DNA of 64,000 nucleotides from Shimia sp. SK013 (GCF_001292625.1 NZ_LAJH01000026.1:1-64000), one strand, 5' to 3'; numbered from the stretch's first letter, positions 18,883 to 27,648 are shown. The notes: generated from the letters alone by a model not told the origin. A program made the numbers and translations.

Positions 18883-20625
18883 GATTATCAGGCTTTTGCG
18901 GTTGATTATCACAGCCGCAGTTATCCACGTACTTAGGTTTGAAAGGGTCGCAAATATCAGGCCGAGACTTAGCCAGAGGGGCGGGCTGGAAAGGCCTGCG
19001 TGCCACATTGGCGAGGTAAGGCCGAATGTCGCGCCCCACAGCATCCAAAGCAATGGCGCGAGCAAGAACTGGCTGAGTGTGCTGAGAAAAACCAGTTGGA
19101 AACCAAAGAATTGGCGCGGGCCCAGGTCACGCCAAAGGTCAAGGGGAGTCCGCATGTGCACGAGATAGGTGACCATGAACCCTTTGAGCCAGCGTGAGCG
19201 TTGCCGCACCCAAGCGACGGGGCGGCAATTGGCTTCTTCCATTGTGACTGTGTTGATCAATTCACTGCGATAGCCAAAGCGGGCCAATCGGTAGCCAAGA
19301 TCAGCGTCCTCGGTGACGTTGTGCGCGTCCCAGCCGCCAACCTCTTCGATTACGTGTCGTCTTAAAAATAGAGTGGTGCCCCCCAAAGGGATGGCGAGTT
19401 TGAGGCGAGACAGCCCAGGTAGGATGATGCGAAACCACGTTGCGTATTCGATTGTAAAACAACGTGATAGCCAGTTTGTGTGGGGATTGTAGTAATCAAG
19501 GATGCCTTGCAGGCAAGCCACGTCTGACGGAGCCGTCGCAAAGTGATTGGCCACCTGTTCAAGCTGATCCGGGGCAGGGGCGTCTTCGGCGTCCCAAATG
19601 CCGATGATGTCTCCTTTGCAAAAGTCGAGCGCGTAATTCAGGGCGCGCGGTTTGGTTGTGACGCCAGTGCCTTCGGGCACGACAACCACGCGCATCCACT
19701 TTGGCAGGGCAGTGCGGGCGATCGTTGTATGGGTGAGGGTGTCATTTTGTTCCAGAACCAACACCACATCCAGCAAAGCACGGGGATAGGTGAGGCGGGT
19801 CAGGCGGCGGATCAGCGCTTGGGCAATCTCTTTTTCCCTAAAAAGTGGCACCATGACCGAAATGCGTGGCAAGGGCGCGTGGTGAGTTGGCGGAGGCGCC
19901 CGCGGCGAGCGGCGGAAGAATGCGATCATGGCGGCGATACGCAGAGCAGTGGCCGCACCCAGAGAAATCAGTGCCCACGCCATTGCCGCCAGAAAGAAAG
20001 TATTTGTGGCAAGTGCTGCCCAAATCAGAATGCCGACCAACAAACAGGCGAGTGCAAGTTTTTGGGTCATGGAACGCCGATCCCAACCGCGGCTGCTGTA
20101 TTGGGGGTGTAATTTATGCTCGGCCAACGACGTCAGGCTGCGGCGGGATTGGCACGCGATCAAGTCGGTGACCTGATCCTCTGGGGCGATCACAACCGGC
20201 GCATTGGCATACTTTAGCGGCAGGTCTCGGCGCGCTTTGGCGAGACGGTCAGGTCTTCCCGTGGCAAGGCAGACGCGCCCCTCCAACCTGCGCCATGGCA
20301 GGATATTGTGTTTTAGGCAGACCTCAGGTGGCAGAAGAGTGAAAAGGCCGGGTTCAGGCGGAAGGCGGTTCAGATTGATCAGACGCATGCCCGTGCGTTC
20401 AGAATGCAGTCGCCAATAGCGGTCGCGCGACAGCCAGCCGCGTGACAACAGGATTTCGGGCAAGGTGGCGTCCCAGAGTTTTTGCCGGTGAAGCGCAAAG
20501 AACAGCTGCCAAGGCGTGATCCAAGCGCGTTCCACCAGCGTTCGCCCCAGTGGCAGGGGCGGTAGATCTTGCGTTGGAAGTCGTCGCGGCTCCAGATTGG
20601 GTCGCGGCTCATTCATCTGCGTCAC
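18880..20625 (-). CDS. Family 2 glycosyltransferase with MshEN-like N-terminal domain, prematurely stopped
   Basis: Membrane glycosyltransferase related to processive GT2 enzymes, 581 residues as read. Residues about 20-150 resemble the GspE/MshE N-terminal domain (TLPEILLSRGWLSRDRYWRL), a c-di-GMP-binding module in some proteins. Then two transmembrane helices (about 185-235), the GT2 domain (about 245-470) with VMVPLFREKE, WDAEDAP as DxD and QRSRWLKGF as QxxRW, and two more helices. The frame ends at a TGA, but coding sequence continues in frame to 18703 and includes the missing last membrane helix. Starts: GTG 20625 or ATG 20616. A CtrA-like box lies just upstream. The truncated product may be non-functional. 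Confidence 0.85.
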   Translation of the reverse strand: MTQMNEPRPNLEPRRLPTQDLPPLPLGRTLVERAWITPWQLFFALHRQKLWDATLPEILLSRGWLSRDRYWRLHSERTGMRLINLNRLPPEPGLFTLLPPEVCLKHNILPWRRLEGRVCLATGRPDRLAKARRDLPLKYANAPVVIAPEDQVTDLIACQSRRSLTSLAEHKLHPQYSSRGWDRRSMTQKLALACLLVGILIWAALATNTFFLAAMAWALISLGAATALRIAAMIAFFRRSPRAPPPTHHAPLPRISVMVPLFREKEIAQALIRRLTRLTYPRALLDVVLVLEQNDTLTHTTIARTALPKWMRVVVVPEGTGVTTKPRALNYALDFCKGDIIGIWDAEDAPAPDQLEQVANHFATAPSDVACLQGILDYYNPHTNWLSRCFTIEYATWFRIILPGLSRLKLAIPLGGTTLFLRRHVIEEVGGWDAHNVTEDADLGYRLARFGYRSELINTVTMEEANCRPVAWVRQRSRWLKGFMVTYLVHMRTPLDLWRDLGPRQFFGFQLVFLSTLSQFLLAPLLWMLWGATFGLTSPMWHAGLSSPPLWLSLGLIFATLSNLSTWITAAVIINRKSLII

Positions 20626-20663
20626 CCCGTTGAACTGTCAGTCCAATTCTGCGGGGTGCTTGG

Positions 20664-20678
20664 TTAATGAATGGTTAA
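20664..20678. promoter_or_regulatory. CtrA-like box upstream of the glycosyltransferase gene
   Basis: Perfect TTAA-N7-TTAA with a following C, located 48 bp upstream of the ATG at 20616 and in the short gap to carA. CtrA is the alphaproteobacterial response regulator that recognises this motif; in Rhodobacterales it controls motility, surface and gene-transfer functions. Confidence 0.5.
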
Positions 20679-20691
20679 CTGGCTACTTTGA

Positions 20692-21849
20692 TCAAGCTGC
20701 CTGTGCGGCCATATAGGCGGCAAATTTTTCAAACAGGTAAAAGCTGTCCTGCGGGCCGGGGCTGGCCTCGGGGTGGTGTTGGACGGAAAACACCGGCTTG
20801 TCCGCCAGTCGGATACCGCAGTTGGACCCGTCAAAAAGCGAGACATGGCTTTCGACGACGCCTGCTGGCAGCGTTTGAGCATCAACTGCAAACCCATGGT
20901 TCATCGAAGTGATCTCAACTTTGCCGGTGTCGTGGTCTTTGACCGGATGGTTGGCGCCGTGGTGACCGTGGTTCATTTTCACGGTCTTGGCACCGAGTGC
21001 CAGCGCCAGCATCTGGTGGCCGAGGCAGATGCCAAAGACCGGAATATCGGCCTTGAGCACATCCTTGATCATTGGCACGGCGTATGCACCTGTCGCCGCC
21101 GGATCGCCGGGACCGTTGGACAGGAATACACCATCGGGGTTGTGCGCCAGAACGTCTTCGGCGGTCGCGGTTGCCGGCAATACGGTCACGTCGCAGCCAG
21201 CCGATGCCAAGCAGCGCAGTATGTTGCGTTTGGCGCCGAAGTCGACGGCCACAACTTTGTACTTGGGAGCCTCTTGGCGCGCATAACCGTCCGGCCATGC
21301 CCAACGCATCTCGTTCCAACGATAAGACTGGGCACAGGTAACTTCTTTGGCCAGATCGACACCTTCGAGGCCGGAAAAGGCGCGGGCCTTGGCGACAAGA
21401 GCGGCAGTGTCAAAGTTGCCATCAGGATCATGGGCCAGTGCCACGTGTGGCGCGCCTTGTTGACGGATGGCGCGGGTCAGGCGACGGGTGTCTATGCCGC
21501 CGATCGCGATGCGCCCACGCGCAGCCAGCCAATCAGACAGGGTGCCCGCCGAGCGCCAGTTGCTGGGTTCAGTTGGGTCCCATTTCACCACCATGCCGGC
21601 CGCCACCGGATCAGCGGTCTCGTCATCCTCGGGTGTAACGCCGGTGTTGCCGATGTGGGGGAAGGTGAACGTGACGACCTGACCCGCATATGACGGGTCA
21701 GTCATAATTTCCTGATATCCGGTCATGGCGGTGTTGAAGCAAAGCTCTGCGATGGTGTCGCCGGTTGCGCCAAATCCGCGCCCGTAAAACAGGGTTCCAT
21801 CAGCAAGGGCAAGGCATGCGGTCGGGTGGGATGGGGCTTTATGGGCCAT
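20692..21849 (-). CDS. carA: Carbamoyl phosphate synthase small (glutaminase) subunit
   Basis: Hydrolyses glutamine and passes ammonia to CarB for carbamoyl phosphate, feeding arginine and pyrimidine synthesis. 385 residues. Seen: N-terminal CPSase domain with ALADGTLFYGRGFGA and NTAMTGYQEIMTDPSY, then a class I glutaminase domain with GICLGHQ (catalytic Cys) and HHPEASPGP (catalytic His and Glu). The ATG at 21849 has GGAGAG 8 nt upstream; an upstream in-frame start lacks a site. carB is not in the window. Divergent from the yqeY-like gene. Confidence 0.97.
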   Translation of the reverse strand: MAHKAPSHPTACLALADGTLFYGRGFGATGDTIAELCFNTAMTGYQEIMTDPSYAGQVVTFTFPHIGNTGVTPEDDETADPVAAGMVVKWDPTEPSNWRSAGTLSDWLAARGRIAIGGIDTRRLTRAIRQQGAPHVALAHDPDGNFDTAALVAKARAFSGLEGVDLAKEVTCAQSYRWNEMRWAWPDGYARQEAPKYKVVAVDFGAKRNILRCLASAGCDVTVLPATATAEDVLAHNPDGVFLSNGPGDPAATGAYAVPMIKDVLKADIPVFGICLGHQMLALALGAKTVKMNHGHHGANHPVKDHDTGKVEITSMNHGFAVDAQTLPAGVVESHVSLFDGSNCGIRLADKPVFSVQHHPEASPGPQDSFYLFEKFAAYMAAQAA

Positions 21850-22048
21850 GGCGCGACTCTCCGGCTGACAAATTGTCGGGAAACTATGTCGGGGGCCGGG
21901 TGGCGTCAAGGTGAAGCGTGTTTCCGCCGGAAAATAGCGTAAACCCCCTTATTTTTATGGTGATGTTTGCGCAATCTTTCGACGTTGCGAGTCGCGGCAA
22001 CTTTATATAGTGTCTCAATCTTATGTTTGGCAGCGAACGGCAAAGTAC

Positions 22049-22513
22049 ATGACCTTGAGAGATCAAATTTCCGCAGCCCTGAAGCAGGCGATGCGTGACC
22101 GCGCAGCAGAGCGGTTGTCGACCCTTCGGCTGATCAGTGCGGCGATCAAAGATCGCGACATCGCTGCGCGTGGCGAAGGCGAGGACGCAAGCGGCGTCAA
22201 CGACGCGGAAATATTGGCGATCCTGGCCAAGATGGTCAAACAACGTCAGGAAAGCGCACGCACCTATGAAGAGGGCGGGCGGCTTGATCTGGCGGAGCGT
22301 GAGATGAATGAAATTCCGGTGATCGAAGAGTTCCTGCCCAAGCAGTTGAGCGATGACGAGGTTGTTGCTGCCGTTGAAGCAGCAATATCCGAGGTCAACG
22401 CGGAGTCAATTCGCGATATGGGCAAGGTTATGGGCGCGCTTAAGTCCAAATTCACGGGCCAGATGGATTTTGGCAAGGTGGGACCGCAAGTCAAAGACCT
22501 GCTCAGCAAGTAA
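22049..22513 (+). CDS. GatB/YqeY domain protein
   Basis: A 154-residue YqeY-type protein, all-helical, related to the C-terminal tRNA-binding domain of GatB. Seen: RLSTLRLISAAIKDRDIAARG, the KQRQESARTYEEGGR helix and the EFLPKQLSDDE and MGKVMGALKSKFTGQMDFG segments typical of the family. Its cellular role is unsettled; a tRNA or amidotransferase link is the usual guess. The ATG at 22049 is chosen because the family begins MTLRDQI; a GTG at 22010 would add 13 unlike residues. It is frequently found beside carA, as here. A strong terminator follows. Confidence 0.9.
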   Translation: MTLRDQISAALKQAMRDRAAERLSTLRLISAAIKDRDIAARGEGEDASGVNDAEILAILAKMVKQRQESARTYEEGGRLDLAEREMNEIPVIEEFLPKQLSDDEVVAAVEAAISEVNAESIRDMGKVMGALKSKFTGQMDFGKVGPQVKDLLSK

Positions 22514-22528
22514 GGTCTGAAGATTCAT

Positions 22529-22568
22529 AGAAAAGGCCCGGAGTGCAGTGGCGCTCCGGGCCTTTTCT
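22529..22568. terminator. Bidirectional terminator between yqeY and the RTX gene
   Basis: Stem of 15 bp (AGAAAAGGCCCGGAG at 22529-22543 paired with 22554-22568) around a 10-nt loop. A tract on one side and T tract on the other let it end transcripts from both converging genes. Confidence 0.92.
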
Positions 22569-22590
22569 ATTGGCGTGTAGAGTGAGTAGG

Positions 22591-23904
22591 TCAGACGAAG
22601 AGGAAGTCGTCGTCCGAAATGTCTGTGGCAGCAATGCCGGACAAAAGGAAAGTGATGCCGTTGTCCATTTCAACCAATGCGCCGTCGGCGGTGTCGGTCA
22701 CAGAATAGCCCGTGGTGTCGCTGTCGATGCGGATCAGGTCCACCCCGTCCTCAAAATCAAGGATGGTGTCGAGCCCGTTATCGACGCTGTCAAAGAACAC
22801 AAATTGGTCCGCATCCGCGCCGCCAAGCAATGTATCGTCGCCAACACCGCCGCGGATGGTGTCTTCGCCGCGACCTCCAAACAGCACGTCAGCGCCGCTG
22901 CCGCCTGTAATGTAATCATCGCCGTTCTGGGCGTAGATGTTGTCGTCGCCGTCGCCGCCATTCAGCGCGTCGTTGCCGTTGCCGCCGCGCAAAGTATCGT
23001 TACCCGCGCCGCCAAAGCCGGTGTCATCGCCGTTGCCGCCGTTCAAAAGGTCATTGCCGTTGCCACCGGAGAGGAAGTCGTCGCCATCCTCGCCAAACAA
23101 CTGATCATTCTCGTCGTTGCCATACAGGCGATCATTGCCTTCGCCACCCATCAGGGTGTCGTCGCCGCGCCCGCCACGAACAAGATCATTGCCGTCGCCG
23201 CCCGATACAATGTCAGCGCCGTTGCCGCCGTACATCCGATCGTTGCCTTCGCCGCCAACCAGAACGTCGGACCCATTGTCGCCGCGAATAGTATCCGAAC
23301 CAGTGCCGCCGAAGATCGAGTCGTTGCCGAAACCACCCCGGATGTTATCGCGGCCGCTTTGGCCTCCGATGACGTCATGGCCGCTGCCGCCGCTGACCCA
23401 ATCGTTGCCAGCACCGCCTAGGATGATGTCATGGCCGTTGTTCCCATAAAGCTGATCATTGCCGTTGCCGCCGTCAATGAAGTCAGAGCCGCTGCCGCCG
23501 TAAATGGTGTCTGCGCCAAAGCCACCGAACAGGGCGTCAATGCCCGATCCACCGTCAATGGCGTCGTTGCCGTGCTCGCCAATCAAAAGATCGGACCCGC
23601 CGTTTCCATACAACGTGTCGTCCCCGTCATCGCCAAAGGCGATGTCTGTTTGGCTGCCGCCGTTCAGCATGTCGTTGCCATCCCCGGCAATAAAGACAAC
23701 GCGTCCGTCCGTAACGGTTACGGTTTCATCTCCTCCGGTTCCGATCGCAAGAACGACCTCGTCAAAAACCAGATCGAGCAATCCGGAAAAGAACGCATTG
23801 AAATCATAAGGCCCTGCGGCGATGACAATCTCTTGTTCCGTCACCTCCGGCGGCGCGATAAACAGGCTTTCGAGCGTCGGAACGCTGGGTGGGCTAATAG
23901 GCAT
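22591..23904 (-). CDS. RTX calcium-binding repeat protein, type I secretion substrate
   Basis: Predicted exported protein made almost wholly of RTX nonapeptides. A short N-terminal part (about 65 residues, no recognised catalytic domain) is followed by about 32 tandem GGxGxDxux units (for example GGNGNDQLY, GGEGNDRLY) that bind Ca2+ and fold as a parallel beta-roll outside the cell. The C-terminal 70 residues (DQFVFFDSV ... DISDDDFLFV) look like the uncleaved type I secretion signal. I prefer the ATG at 23904 (437 residues); a TTG at 24000 would place the CtrA box in coding sequence. No type I ABC exporter lies nearby. It could be a surface-layer or adhesion protein; no enzymatic role is supported. 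Confidence 0.88.
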   Translation of the reverse strand: MPISPPSVPTLESLFIAPPEVTEQEIVIAAGPYDFNAFFSGLLDLVFDEVVLAIGTGGDETVTVTDGRVVFIAGDGNDMLNGGSQTDIAFGDDGDDTLYGNGGSDLLIGEHGNDAIDGGSGIDALFGGFGADTIYGGSGSDFIDGGNGNDQLYGNNGHDIILGGAGNDWVSGGSGHDVIGGQSGRDNIRGGFGNDSIFGGTGSDTIRGDNGSDVLVGGEGNDRMYGGNGADIVSGGDGNDLVRGGRGDDTLMGGEGNDRLYGNDENDQLFGEDGDDFLSGGNGNDLLNGGNGDDTGFGGAGNDTLRGGNGNDALNGGDGDDNIYAQNGDDYITGGSGADVLFGGRGEDTIRGGVGDDTLLGGADADQFVFFDSVDNGLDTILDFEDGVDLIRIDSDTTGYSVTDTADGALVEMDNGITFLLSGIAATDISDDDFLFV

Positions 23905-23992
23905 TTGATGGCCCCCAAATGGCAATGTGACATTGAAGTGGTGTAATTCTGTCAAGAAAGAGGCGAGATTCTCTTCAGAGTCAACGCATGCC

Positions 23993-24007
23993 TTAACCAA
24001 AAATTAA
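23993..24007. promoter_or_regulatory. CtrA-like box upstream of the RTX gene
   Basis: Perfect TTAA-N7-TTAA (spacer CCAAAAA) 89 bp upstream of the preferred RTX start and inside the gap after the phyH-like stop. Consistent with CtrA control of a surface protein. Confidence 0.5.
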
Positions 24008-24028
24008 CTGTTTCCTGAATGGCGACAA

Positions 24029-24826
24029 TTAACCTTTTTCTTGAATCAACACCGGAAACCAGTCTTCGCGCAGTTTCTGGCCTTCGATCATGTCGTGTCC
24101 GGGAAAAGGCGGAGAGGTGGGGCCGGGACGCGTTGTGTAGCGTGCGTCTTCGCCCAAAAGGCGCAGGGAAAACGCGCGACGGCGGGTGGTGGCGTGATTG
24201 CCGCGTGCGCCATGTAGGACATGATAGTTGAAGGCGATGGCATCGCCGGGCTGCATCGCCCATTCCACGACCCGCATGTCCTCGGCGTCCGGATCCGGCA
24301 CGGCAATGTAGTCATCGGCATTGGGAAAGAAGCTTTCTTCGCTGGTCCAGCGGGTGGGCAACACCGGCTTTTCCCACAAATGTGACCCCGCCACGAGCCG
24401 CAGCGTGGCCTCGTCCACGGGATCAAGGGGCGACCAGAAACTGAGCGTCTGGCTGCCTTGCACAAAGTAATAAGGCCCGTCGGTGTGCCATGGCGTGGCC
24501 ATCGAAGTGCCGGGCTCTTTGACCAGCACGTGATCGTGAAACAGCTGCACGCTGGAGGACTGCATCAGTTGGGCCGCCACTTGCGCGGCTTCGCTGTTTT
24601 TAATCACATCCTGAAATTCGGGAATGCGTTGCCAATTGCAGTAGTCATCAAAGAAGCGACCGGTTTCGCCGTCTTTCCTGTTCTCGGATGCATAGGGGCC
24701 GGGGGCGGCCATGTTTCGCGAAACACCTGCACGCAGGATCTCAAGATGGTCGGCAAACAGGCCGCGGATCACCACCACGCCGTCGCGTTGAAACGTATCG
24801 ATATCCTGTTGTGAAACCGTGACCAT
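24029..24826 (-). CDS. Phytanoyl-CoA dioxygenase (PhyH) family protein
   Basis: Fe(II)/2-oxoglutarate-dependent dioxygenase family, 265 residues. The iron-binding facial triad is visible as His and Asp in TPWHTDGPYYF and the distal His in NYHVLHGARGNH; the Arg of RRRAFSLRLLG is placed to bind 2-oxoglutarate. AGGAGG lies 5 nt before the ATG. It is downstream of the IclR regulator and acyl-CoA ligase on the same strand, so it may alpha- or beta-hydroxylate a substrate of the fatty-acid-like pathway, but PhyH members also act on quite different molecules. Confidence 0.87.
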   Translation of the reverse strand: MVTVSQQDIDTFQRDGVVVIRGLFADHLEILRAGVSRNMAAPGPYASENRKDGETGRFFDDYCNWQRIPEFQDVIKNSEAAQVAAQLMQSSSVQLFHDHVLVKEPGTSMATPWHTDGPYYFVQGSQTLSFWSPLDPVDEATLRLVAGSHLWEKPVLPTRWTSEESFFPNADDYIAVPDPDAEDMRVVEWAMQPGDAIAFNYHVLHGARGNHATTRRRAFSLRLLGEDARYTTRPGPTSPPFPGHDMIEGQKLREDWFPVLIQEKG

Positions 24827-24910
24827 ATGTGCCTCCTGTCATCCCATGCGGCGCGCAGCTTGCGCCCAGTCAGGCGCAAGGTCAATTGGCGGTTTGGCCG
24901 ATCTTGGGAT

Positions 24911-25738
24911 TTAGAACGCGGAATTGTGGCGTTGCAGACTTTGCGCCATCGACATCAGGCGCGGGCCAAGGTCGTTTTCCATCCGCTCTTTGGGGAGGAA
25001 ATGCGCGGGTCCGCCAAGGTTGAAGGCCAGATTGGGCGAACCTTCATCGCGCACGGGGAAAGGAACCGCCAAAGAATGCACGCCGTCGTGCCAATCTCCG
25101 TAGTTGGCGTAAAAACCTTTATGGGTGATTTGCTCGGCGGCTGCGTTGATACCATCGAGCGTTTCAGGCCAGTCCTGCGGGCCATAATAAGCGGCAAGCA
25201 GGTCGAGTATTTCGTCTTTTTCTTCCCCAATGCAGCCGGCGATATACGCCCGACCCATCGCGGAGCGTGCAAGTGAAATGCGGGACCCGACGCCCAGTTG
25301 CAGCGAAACCACCCCGTTGGTCGCACGCGCGCAAGCAAGGTATGTCACGGTGGGGCCATCGCGCGCGCCAAGCGCCACTTGTACGCCGTCACCGGCGTAG
25401 TCGGCGAGGTCCTGCATTAGATCCTTGGCTGCGTCGCGCATGGGCATGGCGCCCAAAAGCGAAAAACCGAGGCCGAGCACCGGAACGCCGATGTTGTAGC
25501 GCCCTGTTGTCTCATTATAGAGCAGATAACCTGTGGTCATCAGCGTGTACGTCAACCGCGAAATTGTCGAATTCGGCAGGCCGGTGCGTTCGGCGAGCTC
25601 GCGGTTGGACAAGCCGGCACGATCCGAGGGTTTGAATGCGCGCAAGACTTCGAGGCCGCGTGAGAGGGCGGTGACAAACTGGCGATCGTTTTCGGGCGCC
25701 GTCGTCGGTTCGCTGGTGTTTTGGGTGCGTTTTCTCAT
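24911..25738 (-). CDS. IclR-family transcriptional regulator of the beta-oxidation cluster
   Basis: A 275-residue IclR protein: winged HTH at about 25-85 (LSNRELAERTGLPNSTISRL) and C-terminal effector domain at about 95-265 (SLARSAMGRAYIAG, GVHSLAVPFPV). IclR proteins bind small carboxylates or acyl-CoAs and act as tetramers on short palindromes. It sits 38 bp after the acyl-CoA ligase and before the PhyH gene. A TTCCGC-N3-GTGGAA site lies 14 bp upstream of its ATG and nearly fills the gap, and matching perfect sites lie before other genes of the cluster, so it is the natural candidate for their regulator. Confidence 0.92.
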   Translation of the reverse strand: MRKRTQNTSEPTTAPENDRQFVTALSRGLEVLRAFKPSDRAGLSNRELAERTGLPNSTISRLTYTLMTTGYLLYNETTGRYNIGVPVLGLGFSLLGAMPMRDAAKDLMQDLADYAGDGVQVALGARDGPTVTYLACARATNGVVSLQLGVGSRISLARSAMGRAYIAGCIGEEKDEILDLLAAYYGPQDWPETLDGINAAAEQITHKGFYANYGDWHDGVHSLAVPFPVRDEGSPNLAFNLGGPAHFLPKERMENDLGPRLMSMAQSLQRHNSAF

Positions 25739-25751
25739 GGCGTCTTCTTAT

Positions 25752-25766
25752 TTCCGCATCGTGGAA
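25752..25766. promoter_or_regulatory. Candidate IclR operator, site 1
   Basis: TTCCGC-ATC-GTGGAA, a 15-bp palindrome with one mismatch, in the 38-bp gap directly before the iclR-type gene. It is close enough to the start codon to block transcription or translation initiation (autoregulation). Confidence 0.6.
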
Positions 25767-25776
25767 TTTCTATGGG

Positions 25777-27429
25777 TCATGTCAGGTTCTTCCACAAGAC
25801 CTTGCCCGCGCCGGACCGGGGCAAGTCGTCGACAAATTCGACAATGCTCGGGCATTTGTAGGCACTCATCTGAGTCCGGCACCAATCAATAACGCCCTGC
25901 TCAGTGATCGTGTCGCGCGCTTCTGCCTGGGGGATAATGACGGCTTTTACGCATTCGCCGCGACGGTCGTCTTTGGCAGCAATCACGCAGCATTCGGCGA
26001 TATCTGGGTGATGCAGCATCAGCATCTCGATCTCGGCGGGCCAGACTTTGAAGCCGGCCGCATTCACCATGCGTTTGACGCGGTCCACCATGAAGAAATA
26101 GCCTTCCGCGTCGCGGTAGCCAATGTCACCGGAACGGAAGAACGGTACGCCATCGATTTCGACAAAGGCCTCGGCGGTTTCGTCGGGGCGCCGCCAGTAG
26201 CCCAGGAAGTTCTGCGGCGCGTGCATAACGATTTCGCCAACTTCGCCGTGCGGCATTTCGGTATCGCCGCCGATTTCCAGCACACGGCTGTCGACCTCAT
26301 AAACCGGTTGCCCAAGGCATTGGCGCTTGGGTGCGTGGATTGGATTGACGTGCGTGGCGGCCATAGTTTCAGACAGGCCATAGCCTTCGACGTAATCCAG
26401 ACCAGTCATCTCTTTGAGTTTGCCGGCGATGGCCTCGGGCATGGCAGCCCCGCCGCCGCCGATCATTTCAAGAGAGGACAGATCGTAGGTCTCGAAGTTC
26501 GGATCATTCACCAGATCGATGGCCATTGTCGCAATCGAGCGCCACCGCGCGATTTTGAACCGCGCGATCAGGTCAGCCGCCAATTTGGACGACCAGCGTG
26601 GCAGGATCACATTGCGCCCGCCAGTCATAAGCGGGGCGTGCATGCCGTTCATCATGCCTGTGACATGAAAGAAAGGCAGGGCGCCAAGGTGCACGGTGGT
26701 TTCCGTGGTCGGGTTCCAAATCACGCCGGCCACCAGCGAAGCCATCACTGTGCGATGCGTGTGAACACAGCCCTTGGGGTTTCCGGTGGTGCCAGAACTG
26801 TAGGGGATCACGGCCAGGTCGTCTGAGGTGGTGTCTCGTGGAGCGGGGGAGTGGTCTGCGTCGATGGCGGATTGAAAGCCAACCATGCCCAGTGCTTCGG
26901 CCTCGGCCTCGCTCATGGCTGGGGTCATGTTTTTCGGCACAAGGTCAAATCCGGCGAGCCCCATGTCGGTCATACGCGTGCCGATCAGGGTTTGCAGATC
27001 GCCACGTGTAAGTGCGGGCAGAATGTTGGCAGACAGTTCCAGCGCACACACCGCGATTTTGGCTCCGGTGTCCTGCACCAGATAGTCGATCTCGGCCTGC
27101 TTGTTCATCGGGTTCACCGGCACCACGGCGCCGCCTGCGCGTAGGATGGCGTAGAAGGCGATGATGTATTGTGGACAGTTTTGGGTATAGAGCAGCACGA
27201 GGTCGCCCTTGGTCAGGCCAGCGTGTTGCAGATACCCTGCAAGTGCCGAGACCCGCGCCGCGATGTCCGTATAGGTAAAGTCCGCGCCGTTGTAGGTGAT
27301 GCCAATTCGGTCGCCCCATTTGGCGACGGTTTTGTCCAGATTGACGTCGATAGGTGTGTCCGGGCGCTCAAAGGTCCAGGGCTTATCACTGGGCCAGAAA
27401 TCGGGAATGCGGGCGTTTGGATGAGGCAT
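25777..27429 (-). CDS. Acyl-CoA ligase (AMP-forming)
   Basis: Activates a carboxylic acid to its CoA thioester through an acyl-adenylate; 550 residues. Seen: ATP motif SSGTTGNPKG, EGYGLSETM, the hinge RSGDIGYRDAEGYFFMVDR, GFKVWPAE, and the C-terminal catalytic Lys in RSGAGKVLWKNL. The start is the ATG at 27429 (MPHPNARIP); the longer frame upstream has no family similarity. It resembles long-chain and dicarboxylate ligases such as PimA; chain preference is not readable. It is divergent from the SDR, with an IclR-type site between them, and precedes iclR and phyH on the same strand. Confidence 0.92.
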   Translation of the reverse strand: MPHPNARIPDFWPSDKPWTFERPDTPIDVNLDKTVAKWGDRIGITYNGADFTYTDIAARVSALAGYLQHAGLTKGDLVLLYTQNCPQYIIAFYAILRAGGAVVPVNPMNKQAEIDYLVQDTGAKIAVCALELSANILPALTRGDLQTLIGTRMTDMGLAGFDLVPKNMTPAMSEAEAEALGMVGFQSAIDADHSPAPRDTTSDDLAVIPYSSGTTGNPKGCVHTHRTVMASLVAGVIWNPTTETTVHLGALPFFHVTGMMNGMHAPLMTGGRNVILPRWSSKLAADLIARFKIARWRSIATMAIDLVNDPNFETYDLSSLEMIGGGGAAMPEAIAGKLKEMTGLDYVEGYGLSETMAATHVNPIHAPKRQCLGQPVYEVDSRVLEIGGDTEMPHGEVGEIVMHAPQNFLGYWRRPDETAEAFVEIDGVPFFRSGDIGYRDAEGYFFMVDRVKRMVNAAGFKVWPAEIEMLMLHHPDIAECCVIAAKDDRRGECVKAVIIPQAEARDTITEQGVIDWCRTQMSAYKCPSIVEFVDDLPRSGAGKVLWKNLT

Positions 27430-27551
27430 AAGGCGTTCCGGTCTTAAGAGTGCTGCGGAGGGTCCGCGATGAGGTAGCCTAACGTCAAGCGGCGTTTCGT
27501 CATGCGGAATTTCACCCAAGTGTCGTCGCGTCGTTTTTGGTGACATTGCAG

Positions 27552-27576
27552 CGAAACGCGTTTCCGCGATGCGGAA
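27552..27576. promoter_or_regulatory. Candidate IclR operator, site 2 (divergent promoter)
   Basis: Perfect palindrome TTCCGC-GAT-GCGGAA (27562-27576) overlapping a second palindrome GAAACGCGTTTC (27552-27563), in the 219-bp gap between the divergent ligase and SDR genes. One site could control both directions. Confidence 0.65.
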
Positions 27577-27648
27577 GCAGCCGTAGGATACAACCAAATG
27601 GACTTGGTGCGTTTGGTGAGTCTAAGCGCACATTCGGGAGGAAATCTG

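Noticed and set aside
22543-23421. 292-codon plus-strand frame rich in Val and Ala opposite the RTX gene
   Set aside because: It mirrors the GGxGxDxux codon repeats of the minus-strand RTX gene; its repetitive composition comes from that, and it crosses the terminator.
22850-23650. Regular 27-bp periodicity resembling a CRISPR or satellite array
   Set aside because: The units vary, have no spacer structure and translate in frame into RTX nonapeptides.
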